Source: Buchnera aphidicola (Pentalonia nigronervosa)
GTDB lineage: Bacteria; Pseudomonadota; Gammaproteobacteria; Enterobacterales; Enterobacteriaceae
Length of the DNA stretch: 64,000 nucleotides
NCBI GenBank assembly: GCA_014622685.1
Contig: CP061275.1
Coordinates: forward strand, 62,001 to 126,000
Direction: 5' to 3'
Shown here: piece by piece, positions 10,508-21,296 of the stretch
Numbering within the stretch: the first letter of the stretch is position 1
Layout of the letters: every line of letters begins with the position of its first letter
The notes under the pieces: generated by a model
Told to the model about the DNA's origin: nothing
The model's input: only the letters and a program-made list of their open reading frames with translations
Databases searched by the model: none
Position numbers and translations under genes: made by a program

Positions 10508-11165
10508 GTTTGTTTTATGACTCTTTTTGATTGAATGAAAAAATATCAAATTAATAATATAATTAAGCGTATTTATAAAGTATGTATTATCTATGTTATA
10601 AATTAGATATCATAATATAGAATGGTTTTATTAATGAATAGAACATATAATTAGGTATTAATATTTTATAAGTAATTAAAAAATTGACGAGTTTAGAAGA
10701 TAGTATCGTTTATTTTAATCAAATTGATTGTTTGAATTAAACTGTTTTTAGAATTTTTATTTAATCAGGATTTTTATTTTTTATGTAAAAGTAATGTTAT
10801 TTTATTTTTTAAAAATATACTTCTATTGTTTTTTTAAAAACATCATTTTTAATTATTATTTAAAGCAAAATTGCAGATTTAATACATAGAAATAATAAAA
10901 AATATATTTTCTGGATATTAGATATATATGTAATACTAAAACGTTTAATACTAATTTTAGTGAGCGCAATAGTTAAAATTATTTGTTTAATTAATTTTTA
11001 TAACATAATGATTGTAATTAATGCAATAATTAAAAAATAAATGTTTATTTTTAATTATATATTAAAGTTATATTTATTGAATATATTTTATCGATTTCAT
11101 GAAAATTAATATATTATTTATAGTTTTAATATAATTTCATTCACATTAAAAAATCAGTTAATACT
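10508..11165. other. Intergenic between divergent thrA and hpt
   Basis: A 658-base AT-rich spacer. I searched for a thr leader peptide (Thr/Ile-rich codons followed by a terminator) and found none, nor any tRNA. It should contain the thrA and hpt promoters, but no motif is convincing enough to place. Confidence 0.55.
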
Positions 11166-11699
11166 ATGAAGCACACTATTAAAATTGTTATTTCTGAAAA
11201 AGCGCTTAATACGCGTGTTAAAGAATTAGGGCAAGAGATTACTGAAAAATATCGCTATAGTCGAAATAAAATAATATTAATTGCATTGTTACGTGGTTCA
11301 TTTATTTTTATTGCAGATTTATGTCGAAGAATTAATATTGCGCATGAAATTGATTTTTTGACGACTTCTAGTTATGGTCAAGGAATTATATCTAGTGGAG
11401 ATGTAAAAATTATAAAAGATTTAAATGAAGATATTTATAATAAAAATGTTTTAATTGTAGAAGATATAATTGATTCAGGAAACACCTTAAGTAAGATATT
11501 ATCTATTTTAAAGCTTCGTCATCCAAAATCTGTGTCGATTTGTACTCTTTTAGATAAACCAGAATGTCGTGAAGTAGATATTCATATTGATTTTACAGGA
11601 TTTTCTATACCAGATGAATTTATGGTTGGTTATGGGATTGATTATGCTCAATCATATCGTTATTTGCCGTATATTGGAAAAGTGATTTTTTTAAAATAA
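11166..11699 (+). CDS. hpt: Hypoxanthine phosphoribosyltransferase
   Basis: Purine salvage enzyme that joins hypoxanthine (or guanine) to PRPP to give IMP or GMP. The 177 residues match E. coli Hpt (178). The PRPP-binding motif is [14 protein letters not shown], preceded by the TTSSYG loop. [16 protein letters not shown] carries the base-contacting C-terminal residues. With guaC at 20 kb it suggests that the cell recycles purines obtained from the host. In larger Buchnera genomes and in E. coli, pan genes lie between hpt and dksA; here that space is empty. Confidence 0.95.
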   Translation: MKHTIKIVISEKALNTRVKELGQEITEKYRYSRNKIILIALLRGSFIFIADLCRRINIAHEIDFLTTSSYGQGIISSGDVKIIKDLNEDIYNKNVLIVEDIIDSGNTLSKILSILKLRHPKSVSICTLLDKPECREVDIHIDFTGFSIPDEFMVGYGIDYAQSYRYLPYIGKVIFLK

Positions 11700-12138
11700 A
11701 AATTATTTTTTTATTAGACTGTACATAATTAATTTAACAAATTTTTATTATTTATGTCAATTTTTGTTGATTGAGAAATTTATATAAATCAAAGTATTAA
11801 TTCCTTTATATTTTGAAAATTATAACTATAATTTAATATAACTTTTAAAAATATAGAAGATTAAAAGTCAAATCTAATTTTTTAATAAAACCAACATAAA
11901 ATTTAACGTTTTATTAAATCAATGCTGTATTCTCTAAAGTCGAATTATAGAAAAATAAAATGCAGTATTTAATAATATAAAATTTGTTGATTTTGTTCAT
12001 TTTGGTTTTTCATTATAAATTTAGTAATTCTTTTTAAATTAACTATTCCAAAAAAAATATAGAATATCAGAAAAGGATATTCGAAATAGTTAAATATATT
12101 AATCGAATATCCTAGAATATGTATTTTTTATGTTTATA
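11700..12138. other. Intergenic where panB/panC would be expected
   Basis: A 439-base spacer between hpt and the dksA stop. No pan-like frame is left. It holds a hairpin near the dksA end, listed separately. The comparison with larger Buchnera genomes is from memory. Confidence 0.5.
12071..12112 (-). terminator. Rho-independent terminator after dksA
   Basis: GGATATTCGA at 12075-12084 is the exact reverse complement of TCGAATATCC at 12103-12112. On the minus strand the stem is followed by TTTT (12074-12071). It lies 27 bases after the dksA stop, the right place and direction for its terminator. Confidence 0.65.
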
Positions 12139-12594
12139 TTAACCTGTCATTTGTTTTTTTCGAATTTCTGCTAATGTTTTGCAATCAATACAGAGCTTTG
12201 CTGTTGGTCTTGCTTCTAAGCGCCGAATACCAATTTCAATACCACAAGAGTCGCAATAACCAAAATCTTTATTTTTAATTCTTAATAATGTATGTTCAAT
12301 TTTCTTGATCAATTTGCGACTTCGATCTCGATTGCGCAACTCTAAACTAAATTCTTCTTCTTGTGTTGCCCGATCTATCGGGTCTGGAAAATTTGTTGCT
12401 TTTTCTTGTATATTAAAGAAAGTGTGGTTAATTTCATTTTTTAGTTGGTTTTTCCATGTTTTAAGAATTTTGTAAAAATGTGATATTTGTGCTTTGTTCA
12501 TATATGTTTCATTATTTTTTTTTTTATATGGTTGTAATCCTGCAACAGAAATAACATTTAAAGATGATGTTTTTTCATTATTTTCTTGTGCCAT
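12139..12594 (-). CDS. dksA: RNA polymerase-binding factor DksA
   Basis: Secondary-channel regulator of RNA polymerase that acts with ppGpp on rRNA and amino-acid promoters. The 151 residues equal the E. coli length. The N-terminal coiled coil contains [15 protein letters not shown], whose Asp residues form the tip. The C4 zinc finger is [18 protein letters not shown] followed by CIDC. GGAGAA lies upstream of the ATG at 12594, so I prefer this over an in-frame ATG at 12606. It is one of the few transcription regulators in the window. It is notable in a genome whose RNA polymerase may have to read poly-A tracts with slippage. Confidence 0.96.
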   Translation of the reverse strand: MAQENNEKTSSLNVISVAGLQPYKKKNNETYMNKAQISHFYKILKTWKNQLKNEINHTFFNIQEKATNFPDPIDRATQEEEFSLELRNRDRSRKLIKKIEHTLLRIKNKDFGYCDSCGIEIGIRRLEARPTAKLCIDCKTLAEIRKKQMTG

Positions 12595-13014
12595 AGTTTT
12601 CTCCATAACGGTATGTTTATTAAAAATTAACTTGTTAAATTATATTTTTAAAAAATACTGTTTCAACTTATTTTCATTTTATGCGATGAAATTTTTAATT
12701 AGATATTTTTAAGAATAGACGATAATTTATATGTTTTAAGACATATGGTTTTATGCATGTAATTAAGAATGTATGTGTAAGATAAAATATTAATTTACAT
12801 CTTGTGAAATAAATCTAATTAATTTTTTAAGTGCTTATGATAAAGTGTTTAAATACTAGGTATAAAGTATTTTTTTGATTTTTATAGAACATTAAATAAT
12901 ATTAGTAATATTAACATAAATTATAATTAAATATATTTTTTTAAAAAATAAAGAAATTTCATTTTTTGATATAAACTTTTATTTTATAAATTTTTAAATG
13001 GGGCGATTTTTTGA
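12595..13014. other. Intergenic between divergent dksA and truA
   Basis: A 420-base AT-rich spacer with no recognisable gene, tRNA or hairpin. Promoters for both flanking genes must lie here, but none can be placed with confidence. Confidence 0.5.
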
Positions 13015-13815
13015 ATGAAAAAACATCAAATTAAAAAATTTGCTTTAGGGATAGAGTACGATGGCAGTGCATATCATGGCTGGCAACGTCAAAAAACAGT
13101 ACCTAGTATACAAGAAGAAATAGAAAATGTGCTTTCTTACATTGCTAATCATAAAGTTAAAGTAACATGTGCAGGTCGAACTGATGCTGGAGTACATAGT
13201 ATTGGTCAAGTAGTGCATTTTAATACGACTTCGAATCGAAATGAATCATCTTGGACTGTAGGTGTAAATAGTTATTTATCACACAACATCGCTGTTAAAT
13301 GGATTAAAGAAGTACCAAAACATTTTAATGCGCGTTATAGCGCTGTTACTCGTACTTATCGTTATATAATATATAATTATAGTTTTCGTTCTTCGATTTT
13401 CTATAATAAATCAAATCATATTTATAAAAAATTAAATACAGATGATATGTTTTTCGAATCGCAATATTTATTAGGTGAACATGATTTTTCGTCATTTAGA
13501 GCTATTGGTTGTCAATCATATTCTCCTTGGAGAAAAATAACGCAATTAAATGTTTATCGTCGAAATAATTGGGTGATTATTGAGATTACAGCTAATTCAT
13601 TTTTGCATCATATGGTACGAAATATTGTTGGTGTATTGATTGAAATAGGTTTGGCTAAAAGAAAAAAATACTGGATGCAGGAATTACTAAAAAAAAAGAA
13701 TAGATTGTATGCTGGAATTACTGCTCCATCAAAAGGTTTATATTTATCTTTTGTAGAATATCCTGCTTATTTTAATCTACCACAAATGTCATATGTTCCT
13801 GTATTTTTATCTTAA
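13015..13815 (+). CDS. truA: tRNA pseudouridine(38-40) synthase
   Basis: Makes pseudouridine at positions 38-40 of the tRNA anticodon stem. The 266 residues compare with 270 in E. coli. [18 protein letters not shown] carries the catalytic Asp near residue 60, followed by [19 protein letters not shown] and the C-terminal HHMVRNIVG motif. The ATG at 13015 gives the N-terminus [20 protein letters not shown] after a short lead, like E. coli. mrcB follows 130 bases downstream. Confidence 0.96.
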   Translation: MKKHQIKKFALGIEYDGSAYHGWQRQKTVPSIQEEIENVLSYIANHKVKVTCAGRTDAGVHSIGQVVHFNTTSNRNESSWTVGVNSYLSHNIAVKWIKEVPKHFNARYSAVTRTYRYIIYNYSFRSSIFYNKSNHIYKKLNTDDMFFESQYLLGEHDFSSFRAIGCQSYSPWRKITQLNVYRRNNWVIIEITANSFLHHMVRNIVGVLIEIGLAKRKKYWMQELLKKKNRLYAGITAPSKGLYLSFVEYPAYFNLPQMSYVPVFLS

Positions 13816-13945
13816 ATAACGTTTTTTAAACATTTTATAGCGTCGTTGTTGCGATATATAGTCGCACAACAATTTTAATATAGAATATTACATTGTTATT
13901 TTTTAATTTTAGAAAATATTTAGTTAAAATTAAGAGTATTTTTAA

Positions 13946-15052
13946 ATGTACATTTTAAAAAAAAAATTAAAAATTTTAATTTTTTTATTGTTAATAATAT
14001 TTGTATTATATGGTTTGTATTTATACCATAAAATACACAAGTTAATTAGTGGATCAGTATGGATTTTTCCTACTGAAATATACAGTCGTATAATCAATTT
14101 CGAACCAGGTTCTTTGTGTTCAAAAAGACAAATGTCATCGTTGTTAGCACAATCTATGTATCAAAAAGTACATCATGTTATGTTACCAGGTGAATATAGA
14201 TTAAGTAAAAACAGCATAGAATTAATACGACGTGCTTTTGATTTTCCAGATTTTAACGAAGGTGAGTTTCATGTCAAGTTGTATTTTAGGAAAAAACATT
14301 TAAAAAAAATTAAAAATATTGAAAGCAATCGTAATTTTAGTTTTTTTCGATTAGATCCAAAATTAATTACAATATTAAAATCAAAAGGAAAAGAAAATCG
14401 TATATTTTTTGATCGATCAAAATATCCAGACATACTTATTAAAACATTATTAGCAATTGAAGATAAACGTTTTTATAATCATATAGGTATAAATATTTCT
14501 TCTATAGCTAGAGCGTTTTTAGCAAATATATCTTCTGGTCGAATGATACAAGGAGGAAGCACTTTAACTCAACAGTTAATAAAAAATCTTTTTTTAACTA
14601 ATGATCGTTCCATATGGAGAAAAATTAATGAAATTTATATGTCATTAATTTTAGAATGTTTTTATGAAAAAGATCGCATTTTAGAGTTGTATTTAAACGC
14701 AGTTTATTTAGGTCAGGTTGGGAATCAACAAATTCGGGGATTTCCGTTAGCTAGTTTATATTATTTTGGAAGACCTATAAATGAATTAAATTTAGATCAG
14801 TATGCTTTGTTGGTAGGGATGGTAAAAGGTGCATCGATATACAATCCCTGGACGCATCCTGCATCTGCGTTGATTAGAAGAAACATCGTTTTATTATCTT
14901 TATATCATCAAAAATATATTACTAAAAATGTATATGATGATTTATCTAATAGATCTTTAAACGTTCAATCTAGAAACAGTGTGCTTGCATCCTATTCTGA
15001 TTTTTTACAAAGAGTGTATTTAGAATTAAAAAAAAATGCATATTTCAATTAA
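13946..15052 (+). CDS. mrcB: PBP1B N-terminal half, intact glycosyltransferase domain
   Basis: This 368-residue frame covers the first part of penicillin-binding protein 1B. It has a short cytoplasmic tail, one membrane segment (about residues 9-27), a UB2H-like region, and a complete peptidoglycan glycosyltransferase (GT51) domain. Both catalytic glutamates are visible, in LAIEDKRFYNHIG and WRKINE, along with GGSTLTQQLIKNLF, ILELYLNAVYLGQ and GFPLASLYYFG. The frame ends at TAA 15050-15052, just after a run of nine A residues at 15028-15036. With one A fewer, it would run on into FTTFD, the linker to the transpeptidase domain. It could still act as a monofunctional glycan polymerase. Whether it is expressed and stable cannot be told here. 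Confidence 0.85.
   Translation: MYILKKKLKILIFLLLIIFVLYGLYLYHKIHKLISGSVWIFPTEIYSRIINFEPGSLCSKRQMSSLLAQSMYQKVHHVMLPGEYRLSKNSIELIRRAFDFPDFNEGEFHVKLYFRKKHLKKIKNIESNRNFSFFRLDPKLITILKSKGKENRIFFDRSKYPDILIKTLLAIEDKRFYNHIGINISSIARAFLANISSGRMIQGGSTLTQQLIKNLFLTNDRSIWRKINEIYMSLILECFYEKDRILELYLNAVYLGQVGNQQIRGFPLASLYYFGRPINELNLDQYALLVGMVKGASIYNPWTHPASALIRRNIVLLSLYHQKYITKNVYDDLSNRSLNVQSRNSVLASYSDFLQRVYLELKKNAYFN
15028..15036 (+). repeat. A9 tract at first mrcB frame break
   Basis: Nine A residues. Removing one joins the glycosyltransferase frame to the IFTTFD segment of PBP1B that continues in another frame. Confidence 0.75.
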
Positions 15053-16305
15053 ACATACTGCGAATATAAAAATATTTACAACATTTGATTTAATATCACA
15101 AAACGCAATAGAACGCGCAGCAAGAATAGGAATTAAATTATTAAAAGAGAAAAAAAATTAAAAGATTTAGAGATTGCTATGATAGTAGTTAATAAACATA
15201 CTGGAGAAATTCAATCTTTTATTGGTAGTTCTCGACCAAATTTTTATGGTTATAATCGTGCTTTACAGGCACGTCGTTCTATTGGTTCTTTATCAAAAAT
15301 TATAACATACTTAACTATCTTATCTGAACCAAAAGAGTATCATTTTAATACCTGGGCTTCTGATTGTCCAATTTTTATTAAATTAAATAAAAACAAATAT
15401 TGGATACCAAAAAATAATAATCATCATTTTATCGGAAAAGTTATGTTAATAGATGCTTTAATTAATTCTATGAACATACCAATATTAAATTTAATTTTAG
15501 ACGTAAGTTTAAAAAATATAATTCAAAATCGATGTAATCTTGGCATCGAAAAAAGTAAAATTCCTTTTCTACCGTCAACATCTTTAGGTGCGATTAATTT
15601 AACTCCGATAGAAGTAGCACAAGTTTTTCAAGTAATTGCAGATAATGAAAAAAAAGCATTATTATCTTCGGTTAATGCTGTTGTGTTCAATACTGGAAAA
15701 GTATTATATTAAAACACACCGCAAGCAAAACGTATAGTTTCATCTGAGGTAAGTTATTTAATATTATATGCTATGCAGGAAGTTGTAAATCATGGTACTG
15801 CGCAGTCGTTGGGGAGCATTTTTAAAAAATTTTTTTAGCCGGTACAACCGGAAAAACTAATAATTTAATAGATAGTTGGTTTGTTAGAATTGATGGAAAA
15901 AATGTAATGATTATTTGGATTGGAAGAGATAGCAATAAATCTATTAAGTTATATGGTTCTTCTGGCGCAATGCAAATTTATAAAAAATATCTTGAGTATT
16001 ATAGTACAACGCCATTAGAATTAAAAGCGCCTAGACATATTAAAATTTTTTATGTTGATAAATTCGGAAAATTGTTTTGTACAAGTAATGTTCAAAATAG
16101 TCTAGAATTGCCAATATGGTTTGTAAAAAATTATAACTTTTGTAAACATCAAATTTTATTGTCATCTCATTTAGCGAGAATAAATAAGAATAAGAACATT
16201 TTTTTGGTTAAAAAATTTTTTAAAACAAAGGGAATTATTGTAAGAATTTATTTATCGTGTATTCAAAATAAAAAATATGTTTTAATTATATGCATTCTTA
16301 TATAA
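15053..16305 (+). pseudogene. mrcB: Decayed PBP1B transpeptidase domain
   Basis: The remaining PBP1B sequence is readable only by changing frame. From 15036 one frame gives IFTTFD...LLKEKK and stops. A run of eight A at 15150-15157 needs one more A to reach the next frame, which holds ARRSIGSLSK (the catalytic Ser-x-x-Lys is kept) and NSMNIPILN (the SxN motif is kept). That frame stops at TAA 15710-15712, where E. coli has Gln. It reads on to 15838, and a third shift near A6T7 (15824-15836) leads to LAGTTGKTNN and WIGRDSN, open to 16305. The KTG motif has become TTG, so the catalytic lysine is gone. With all breaks repaired the protein would have about 786 residues (E. coli 844). I judge the transpeptidase dead. 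Confidence 0.88.
15150..15157 (+). repeat. A8 tract at second mrcB frame break
   Basis: Eight A residues. One more A would join the LLKEKK frame to KDLEIAMIVVNKHTGE of the transpeptidase domain. Confidence 0.7.
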
Positions 16306-16539
16306 TATTTTTTTTGAAAAAAGATATTTTAAATAGGATTAATTTTATTTGAATATAAGTTTTTTGGGTTTTTTAATAGTATATACATAATATAAAATTG
16401 TTATACTAATAAATATTTTTACATATTTTTTATAAAATTGATTGAAAATAAAAAATATACTAGTGAAATTTATATCATTTAATTAGTAATATATTTTTTA
16501 TATCATTAAAATTAAAATTTTGAATATGAGAATTATAAT

Positions 16540-19080
16540 ATGCTGAGGAAATGGTTTACGAAGATATTTGGCAATCGTAATGATCGAATTTTAAAAAAGT
16601 TAAAAAAAATAGTGTTATCTATTAATCAATTAGAAAAAAAATTTTCAAAATTATCAGATAAAAAATTAAAAGAAAATACAAAATGGTTTCGTAGTCGTTT
16701 AGATAATGGTGAAACTTTAAATGATTTATTACCTGAAGCGTTTGCAACAGTTAGAGAAGCAAGTAAGCGTGTTTTTTCAATGCGGCATTTTGATGTACAA
16801 ATACTTGGCGGAATAGTATTAAATGAAAGATGTATAGCAGAGATGCGTACTGGAGAAGGAAAAACTTTAACTTCGACATTACCAGCATATTTAAATGCAT
16901 TAGATGGAAATGGTGTTCATATAGTCACGATGAATGATTATTTAGCGCATCGAGATGCTGAAAAAAATACTGTATTATTTAACTTTCTTGGTTTAAAGGT
17001 TGGCTTAAATTTATCTGGTATGTCATTTTCCGATAAAAAAGATGCGTATTTGTCAGATATAACTTATGGAACAAATAATGAGTATGGATTCGATTATTTA
17101 CGTGACAACATGGTGTTTTCTGCAACGGAAAGAGTACAGAGAAAGTTAAATTATGCATTGGTAGACGAAGTAGATTCAATTTTAATAGACGAAGCACGAA
17201 CACCTTTGATTATTTCTGGTCCAGCAGAAGGTAATTCTACTTTGTATCAGGAAATTGATAGAATTACTCCTTATTTAATTGCGCAAGAAAAAGATGATTC
17301 GGACATGTTTCATGGTAAGGGGGATTTTTTTGTTGATGAAAAGTTAAAACAAGTATATTTAACAGAAAGAGGATTGATTAAAATTGAGAAAATATTATTT
17401 CAAAAAAAGTTAATTAAAACTGATGAATCGTTGTACTCTTCTAATAATATAATATTAATGCATCATGTTATATCTGCATTACGCGCGCATAATTTATTTA
17501 TTCGTGATGTCGATTATTTAGTTAAAGATAATGAAATAATTATTGTAGATGAGCATACAGGTCGAACTATGCCTGGTCGAAGATGGTCAGATGGATTGCA
17601 TCAAGCAATCGAAGCAAAAGAACATGTTTTTATAAAAGATGAAAATCGAACATTAGCATCTATTACGTTTCAAAATTATTTTCGGTTGTATAAAAAAATT
17701 GCGGGTATGACTGGAACAGCTGCTACTGAAGCATTTGAATTTAGTTCTATTTATAATCTTGATACAATAGTCATACCAACAAATAAACCAATGATTCGAG
17801 AAGACATGCCAGATTTAGTATATATTACTGAACAGGAAAAAATGCATGCTATCATAGAAGACATAAAAAAATGTATAACATTAAAAAAACCGGTTTTAGT
17901 CGGAACAGTTTCAATTGAAAAATCAGAAATGATTTCTCAAAAATTAATTAAGTTAAAAATTAAACATAATGTTTTAAATGCTAAGTTTCATGCTAAAGAA
18001 GCTGAGATTATAGCACAAGCTGGCAAACCTCAAGCAGTTACAATTGCAACTAATATGGCCGGTCGCGGAACAGATATAGTACTTGGTGGAAATTTAGAGG
18101 TTGAATTAAATAAGAATTTGGGACTTGATTCGAATAAATTAAAAAAAATTACACAAAAGTGGAAAAAAGAACATGATGCTGTTTTATTGTCTGGCGGTTT
18201 GCATATAATCGGTACAGAACGTCATGAGGCACGTCGTATTGATAATCAATTACGGGGTCGATCTGGTCGTCAGGGCGATCGCGGCTCTTCACGTTTTTAT
18301 ATTTCTATGGAAGATGGATTAATGCGTATTTTTGCTTCTGATAAAATTGTTAATATAATGAAGAAAATTGGTGTGTCATTAAATGAAGCTATTGAACATC
18401 CATGGATTACGAAAGCCATAGAAAACGCTCAAAAAAAAGTAGAAAATCGTAATTTTGATATTCGCAAGCAATTATTGGAATACGATGACGTTATTAATGA
18501 ACAACGTCATGCCATTTATACTCAACGGAATAAATTAATTGATTCGAATCATGTTCAAGAAATCGTTTATAAAACGTTTCGAGACGTTTTTAAAAAAATT
18601 ATTTCTACATATATATTTCATGATACTGATATTAACGATAAAAATCTTATTGATTTAGAGAATAAATTAAATATCGATTTTTTTTTAAACATATCTATTA
18701 TCGGTTTTTGTAAAATTCGATCTAATCTTAAAAAAGATAAGATAACTGATCAAGTAATTAATACTGTAATGCAAAAATATAAGATACAAGAAGATTTAAT
18801 AGGTGAAAAAAATATACGTGTAATAGAAAAGTATATAATACTACAAACATTAGATTCTTTTTGGGTTGATCATTTATCTGCAGTAGATTATTTACGACAA
18901 GGAATTCATCTACGTGGATATGCGCAAAAAGATCCAAAACAAGAATATACACGAGAATCTTTTGAGATGTTTTCAAACATGTTAGAATCATTTAAATATG
19001 AAATTGTTCTCATATTAAGTAAAATTAATTTATCTTATGTAAAAAAATACATTAATTTACATAAAAATTTATTTTTATAA
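16540..19080 (+). CDS. secA: Protein translocase ATPase SecA, short C-terminus
   Basis: Motor ATPase that drives preproteins through SecYEG at the inner membrane. The protein has 846 residues against 901 in E. coli. Walker A is [10 protein letters not shown], the DEAD-type motif is [33 protein letters not shown] follows Walker A, and nucleotide-binding domain 2 has [13 protein letters not shown] and [11 protein letters not shown]. The helical scaffold and wing domains are present up to [11 protein letters not shown]. The C-terminal linker and the Cys-rich zinc site that binds SecB are missing. Likely clients in this window are DegP and BamA, both with signal peptides. No secM arrest peptide is seen upstream. 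Confidence 0.97.
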   Translation: MLRKWFTKIFGNRNDRILKKLKKIVLSINQLEKKFSKLSDKKLKENTKWFRSRLDNGETLNDLLPEAFATVREASKRVFSMRHFDVQILGGIVLNERCIAEMRTGEGKTLTSTLPAYLNALDGNGVHIVTMNDYLAHRDAEKNTVLFNFLGLKVGLNLSGMSFSDKKDAYLSDITYGTNNEYGFDYLRDNMVFSATERVQRKLNYALVDEVDSILIDEARTPLIISGPAEGNSTLYQEIDRITPYLIAQEKDDSDMFHGKGDFFVDEKLKQVYLTERGLIKIEKILFQKKLIKTDESLYSSNNIILMHHVISALRAHNLFIRDVDYLVKDNEIIIVDEHTGRTMPGRRWSDGLHQAIEAKEHVFIKDENRTLASITFQNYFRLYKKIAGMTGTAATEAFEFSSIYNLDTIVIPTNKPMIREDMPDLVYITEQEKMHAIIEDIKKCITLKKPVLVGTVSIEKSEMISQKLIKLKIKHNVLNAKFHAKEAEIIAQAGKPQAVTIATNMAGRGTDIVLGGNLEVELNKNLGLDSNKLKKITQKWKKEHDAVLLSGGLHIIGTERHEARRIDNQLRGRSGRQGDRGSSRFYISMEDGLMRIFASDKIVNIMKKIGVSLNEAIEHPWITKAIENAQKKVENRNFDIRKQLLEYDDVINEQRHAIYTQRNKLIDSNHVQEIVYKTFRDVFKKIISTYIFHDTDINDKNLIDLENKLNIDFFLNISIIGFCKIRSNLKKDKITDQVINTVMQKYKIQEDLIGEKNIRVIEKYIILQTLDSFWVDHLSAVDYLRQGIHLRGYAQKDPKQEYTRESFEMFSNMLESFKYEIVLILSKINLSYVKKYINLHKNLFL

Positions 19081-20040
19081 TTACACAATTTTTATTTTAG
19101 TCAAAATAATATTTTTTACATGTGGTTCAAAAAAAATGCAAATATTGTCTGGTTTTTTTAAGTATACATATTTAGAATAATTTTATATGTATTTAAAATC
19201 TTTAATATCTTATATATTTCTAGAATACCAAAATTCAAAAATTACATTTTTGTACATCATATGATTTATTAATACTTGATATAAATAAAAATTTTTTTAT
19301 TTAAACGTTAATTAGTTATTAATCGTTTTGTATAGATTTTCTATTATTAAATTTTAGATTTATATATATTTTAAAGATGACAATATTTTAATATTTTTAT
19401 GAAATAATACTTTTTATTTTAAAAAATATTTAAACAAATTATAAAGTATTATTTACTTAATTTATAAAAAATTATGTTGTTATTTAGTATATGTTATTTT
19501 TTGATCGATAATAACATTATCTAGCATTATAATACTTTTTTAATAATTTTAAATATAATGATTTTAGCATTGTTTAAAATTGTGTTATTTTTCAAATTAT
19601 ACGTTGTATTTAAATATTTGCAATTTATGTTTATTAAAAATGTGATTATTTAATTTTTTAACAAATTATTGTATTTGTTTGTATGTGTTAATTAATTTAG
19701 TATTTTATTAAGTTTTATTGATGTATTTTTAAATATAATAAGTTTTAATTATAGTTAATATTTTTTTAATAAAACATAAGCAATTTGAATATAATATTTT
19801 TTAATAGAATATATATTACTAGATTGATTTTTTTAATTTTTTTAGTAATTATAAGCGGTATTTTTTTGAATGTCTATATTTTCAGTAAATGTTATAATAT
19901 GAATTATAATTTTTCTTAAAATACATACATTTTTATTATTTTAAAATTTAAATATTGTCATATAATTTATCTATTAAAAAATATTAAATATGTTATTTAA
20001 AAAAGTTATTTATGATGTTTTATAATAGGATTTTGATTTT
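19081..20040. other. Gene desert after secA (mutT/coaE site)
   Basis: 960 bases of very AT-rich sequence between secA and guaC. In E. coli this interval contains mutT, yacG, zapD and coaE, and larger Buchnera genomes keep some of these. I find no frame or motif, such as a Nudix box or a CoaE P-loop, that survives. The stretch is probably the eroded remains of lost genes plus the guaC promoter. Confidence 0.6.
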
Positions 20041-21090
20041 ATGCGTATTGAAGAGGATATTAAATTAGGTTTTAAGGATGTGTTAATTCGCCCAAAACGT
20101 TCTACATTAAAAAGTCGTGCACAAGTAGACTTAATTCGTTGTTTTTCTTTTAAACATTCAAAAAAAACATGGTCTGGAATTCCAATTATTGCTTCAAATA
20201 TGGATACTATTGGTACTTTTGAAATGGTTAATGTTTTATCTGAATTTAACATATTGACTGCAATTCACAAATATTACTCTTTACAAGATTGGAAAAACTT
20301 TGTTGATTCGTCATCTACAAATATTTTGAATCATGTCATTGTATCCATTGGCACTTCTGATCAAGATTTTTTAAAAATTAGGAATATTTTTTTGTTATCT
20401 TCTGATCTAAAATATATTTGTATTGATGTCGCAAACGGTTATTCTGAGCATTTTGTATCTTTTTTAAAATCTATTAGAGATTATTTTTCAGATAAAATTA
20501 TTTGTGCAGGTAATGTATCTACTGGTGAGATGGTTGAAGAATTAATACTTTCTGGAGCTGATGTGGTTAAAGTAGGAATTGGTCCCGGTTCGGTATGTAC
20601 GACGCGAGTAAAAACGGGTGTTGGTTATCCGCAGTTATCAGCGATTATAGAATGTGCTGATGCTGCACATGGATTGGGTGGGCATATTATTAGTGATGGA
20701 GGATGTACAGTTTCTGGTGATATAGCGAAAGCTTTTGGAGGTGGATCAGATTTTGTGATGTTAGGCGGCATGCTTGCAGGCCACAATGAATGTTCTGGAA
20801 AGATAATAGAAGAACAATCAAAAAAATTTATGTTGTTTTATGGAATGAGTTCTACATCCGCAATGACACGTTATGTAGGAAAAGTTGCTGGTTATCGTGC
20901 TTCGGAAGGTAAAATGGTTAAGGTGCCTTTTCGTGGTCATGTTAACATTACTATACGTGATATTTTAGGAGGTTTGCGTTCATCTTGTACTTATGTTGGT
21001 GCAGAAAAGTTAAAAGAATTAACAAAAAGAACAACATTTATAAGAGTAACTGAACAAGAGAATCGTATATTTAACATGGTTAAATCATAA
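20041..21090 (+). CDS. guaC: GMP reductase
   Basis: NADPH-dependent enzyme that deaminates GMP to IMP, allowing guanine nucleotides to be turned into adenine nucleotides. The 349 residues compare with 347 in E. coli. [17 protein letters not shown] contains the catalytic Cys and neighbouring Thr, and [19 protein letters not shown] is the phosphate-binding region. The sequence fits GuaC better than GuaB because no CBS domains are present. In E. coli too it lies close to the ace operon. No pdhR-like gene remains between it and aceE. Confidence 0.96.
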   Translation: MRIEEDIKLGFKDVLIRPKRSTLKSRAQVDLIRCFSFKHSKKTWSGIPIIASNMDTIGTFEMVNVLSEFNILTAIHKYYSLQDWKNFVDSSSTNILNHVIVSIGTSDQDFLKIRNIFLLSSDLKYICIDVANGYSEHFVSFLKSIRDYFSDKIICAGNVSTGEMVEELILSGADVVKVGIGPGSVCTTRVKTGVGYPQLSAIIECADAAHGLGGHIISDGGCTVSGDIAKAFGGGSDFVMLGGMLAGHNECSGKIIEEQSKKFMLFYGMSSTSAMTRYVGKVAGYRASEGKMVKVPFRGHVNITIRDILGGLRSSCTYVGAEKLKELTKRTTFIRVTEQENRIFNMVKS

Positions 21091-21296
21091 AACATATTTT
21101 TATAATTATTTTTATGGAGAAAATATTAATAACATTATATGTTTTTATATGTTTCATTTTTATTGGTTTTGTAATTTTTATAGATAGTTAATTTTATTTT
21201 CGAAAAGTACTACAATAATCTTGTTATATAAAAGTAAAATTAACATTTTTATATTAATTTAGTTTTTACAAATATAATTTATAAGGAATTTATACC

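Noticed and set aside
10508..11165. Possible thr leader peptide and attenuator
   Set aside because: I looked for a Thr/Ile-rich short frame followed by a terminator hairpin and saw neither.
21114..21191. 25-codon hydrophobic frame (MEKILITLYVF...) between guaC and aceE
   Set aside because: There is no ribosome-binding site and no known family, and AT-rich spacers produce such frames by chance.
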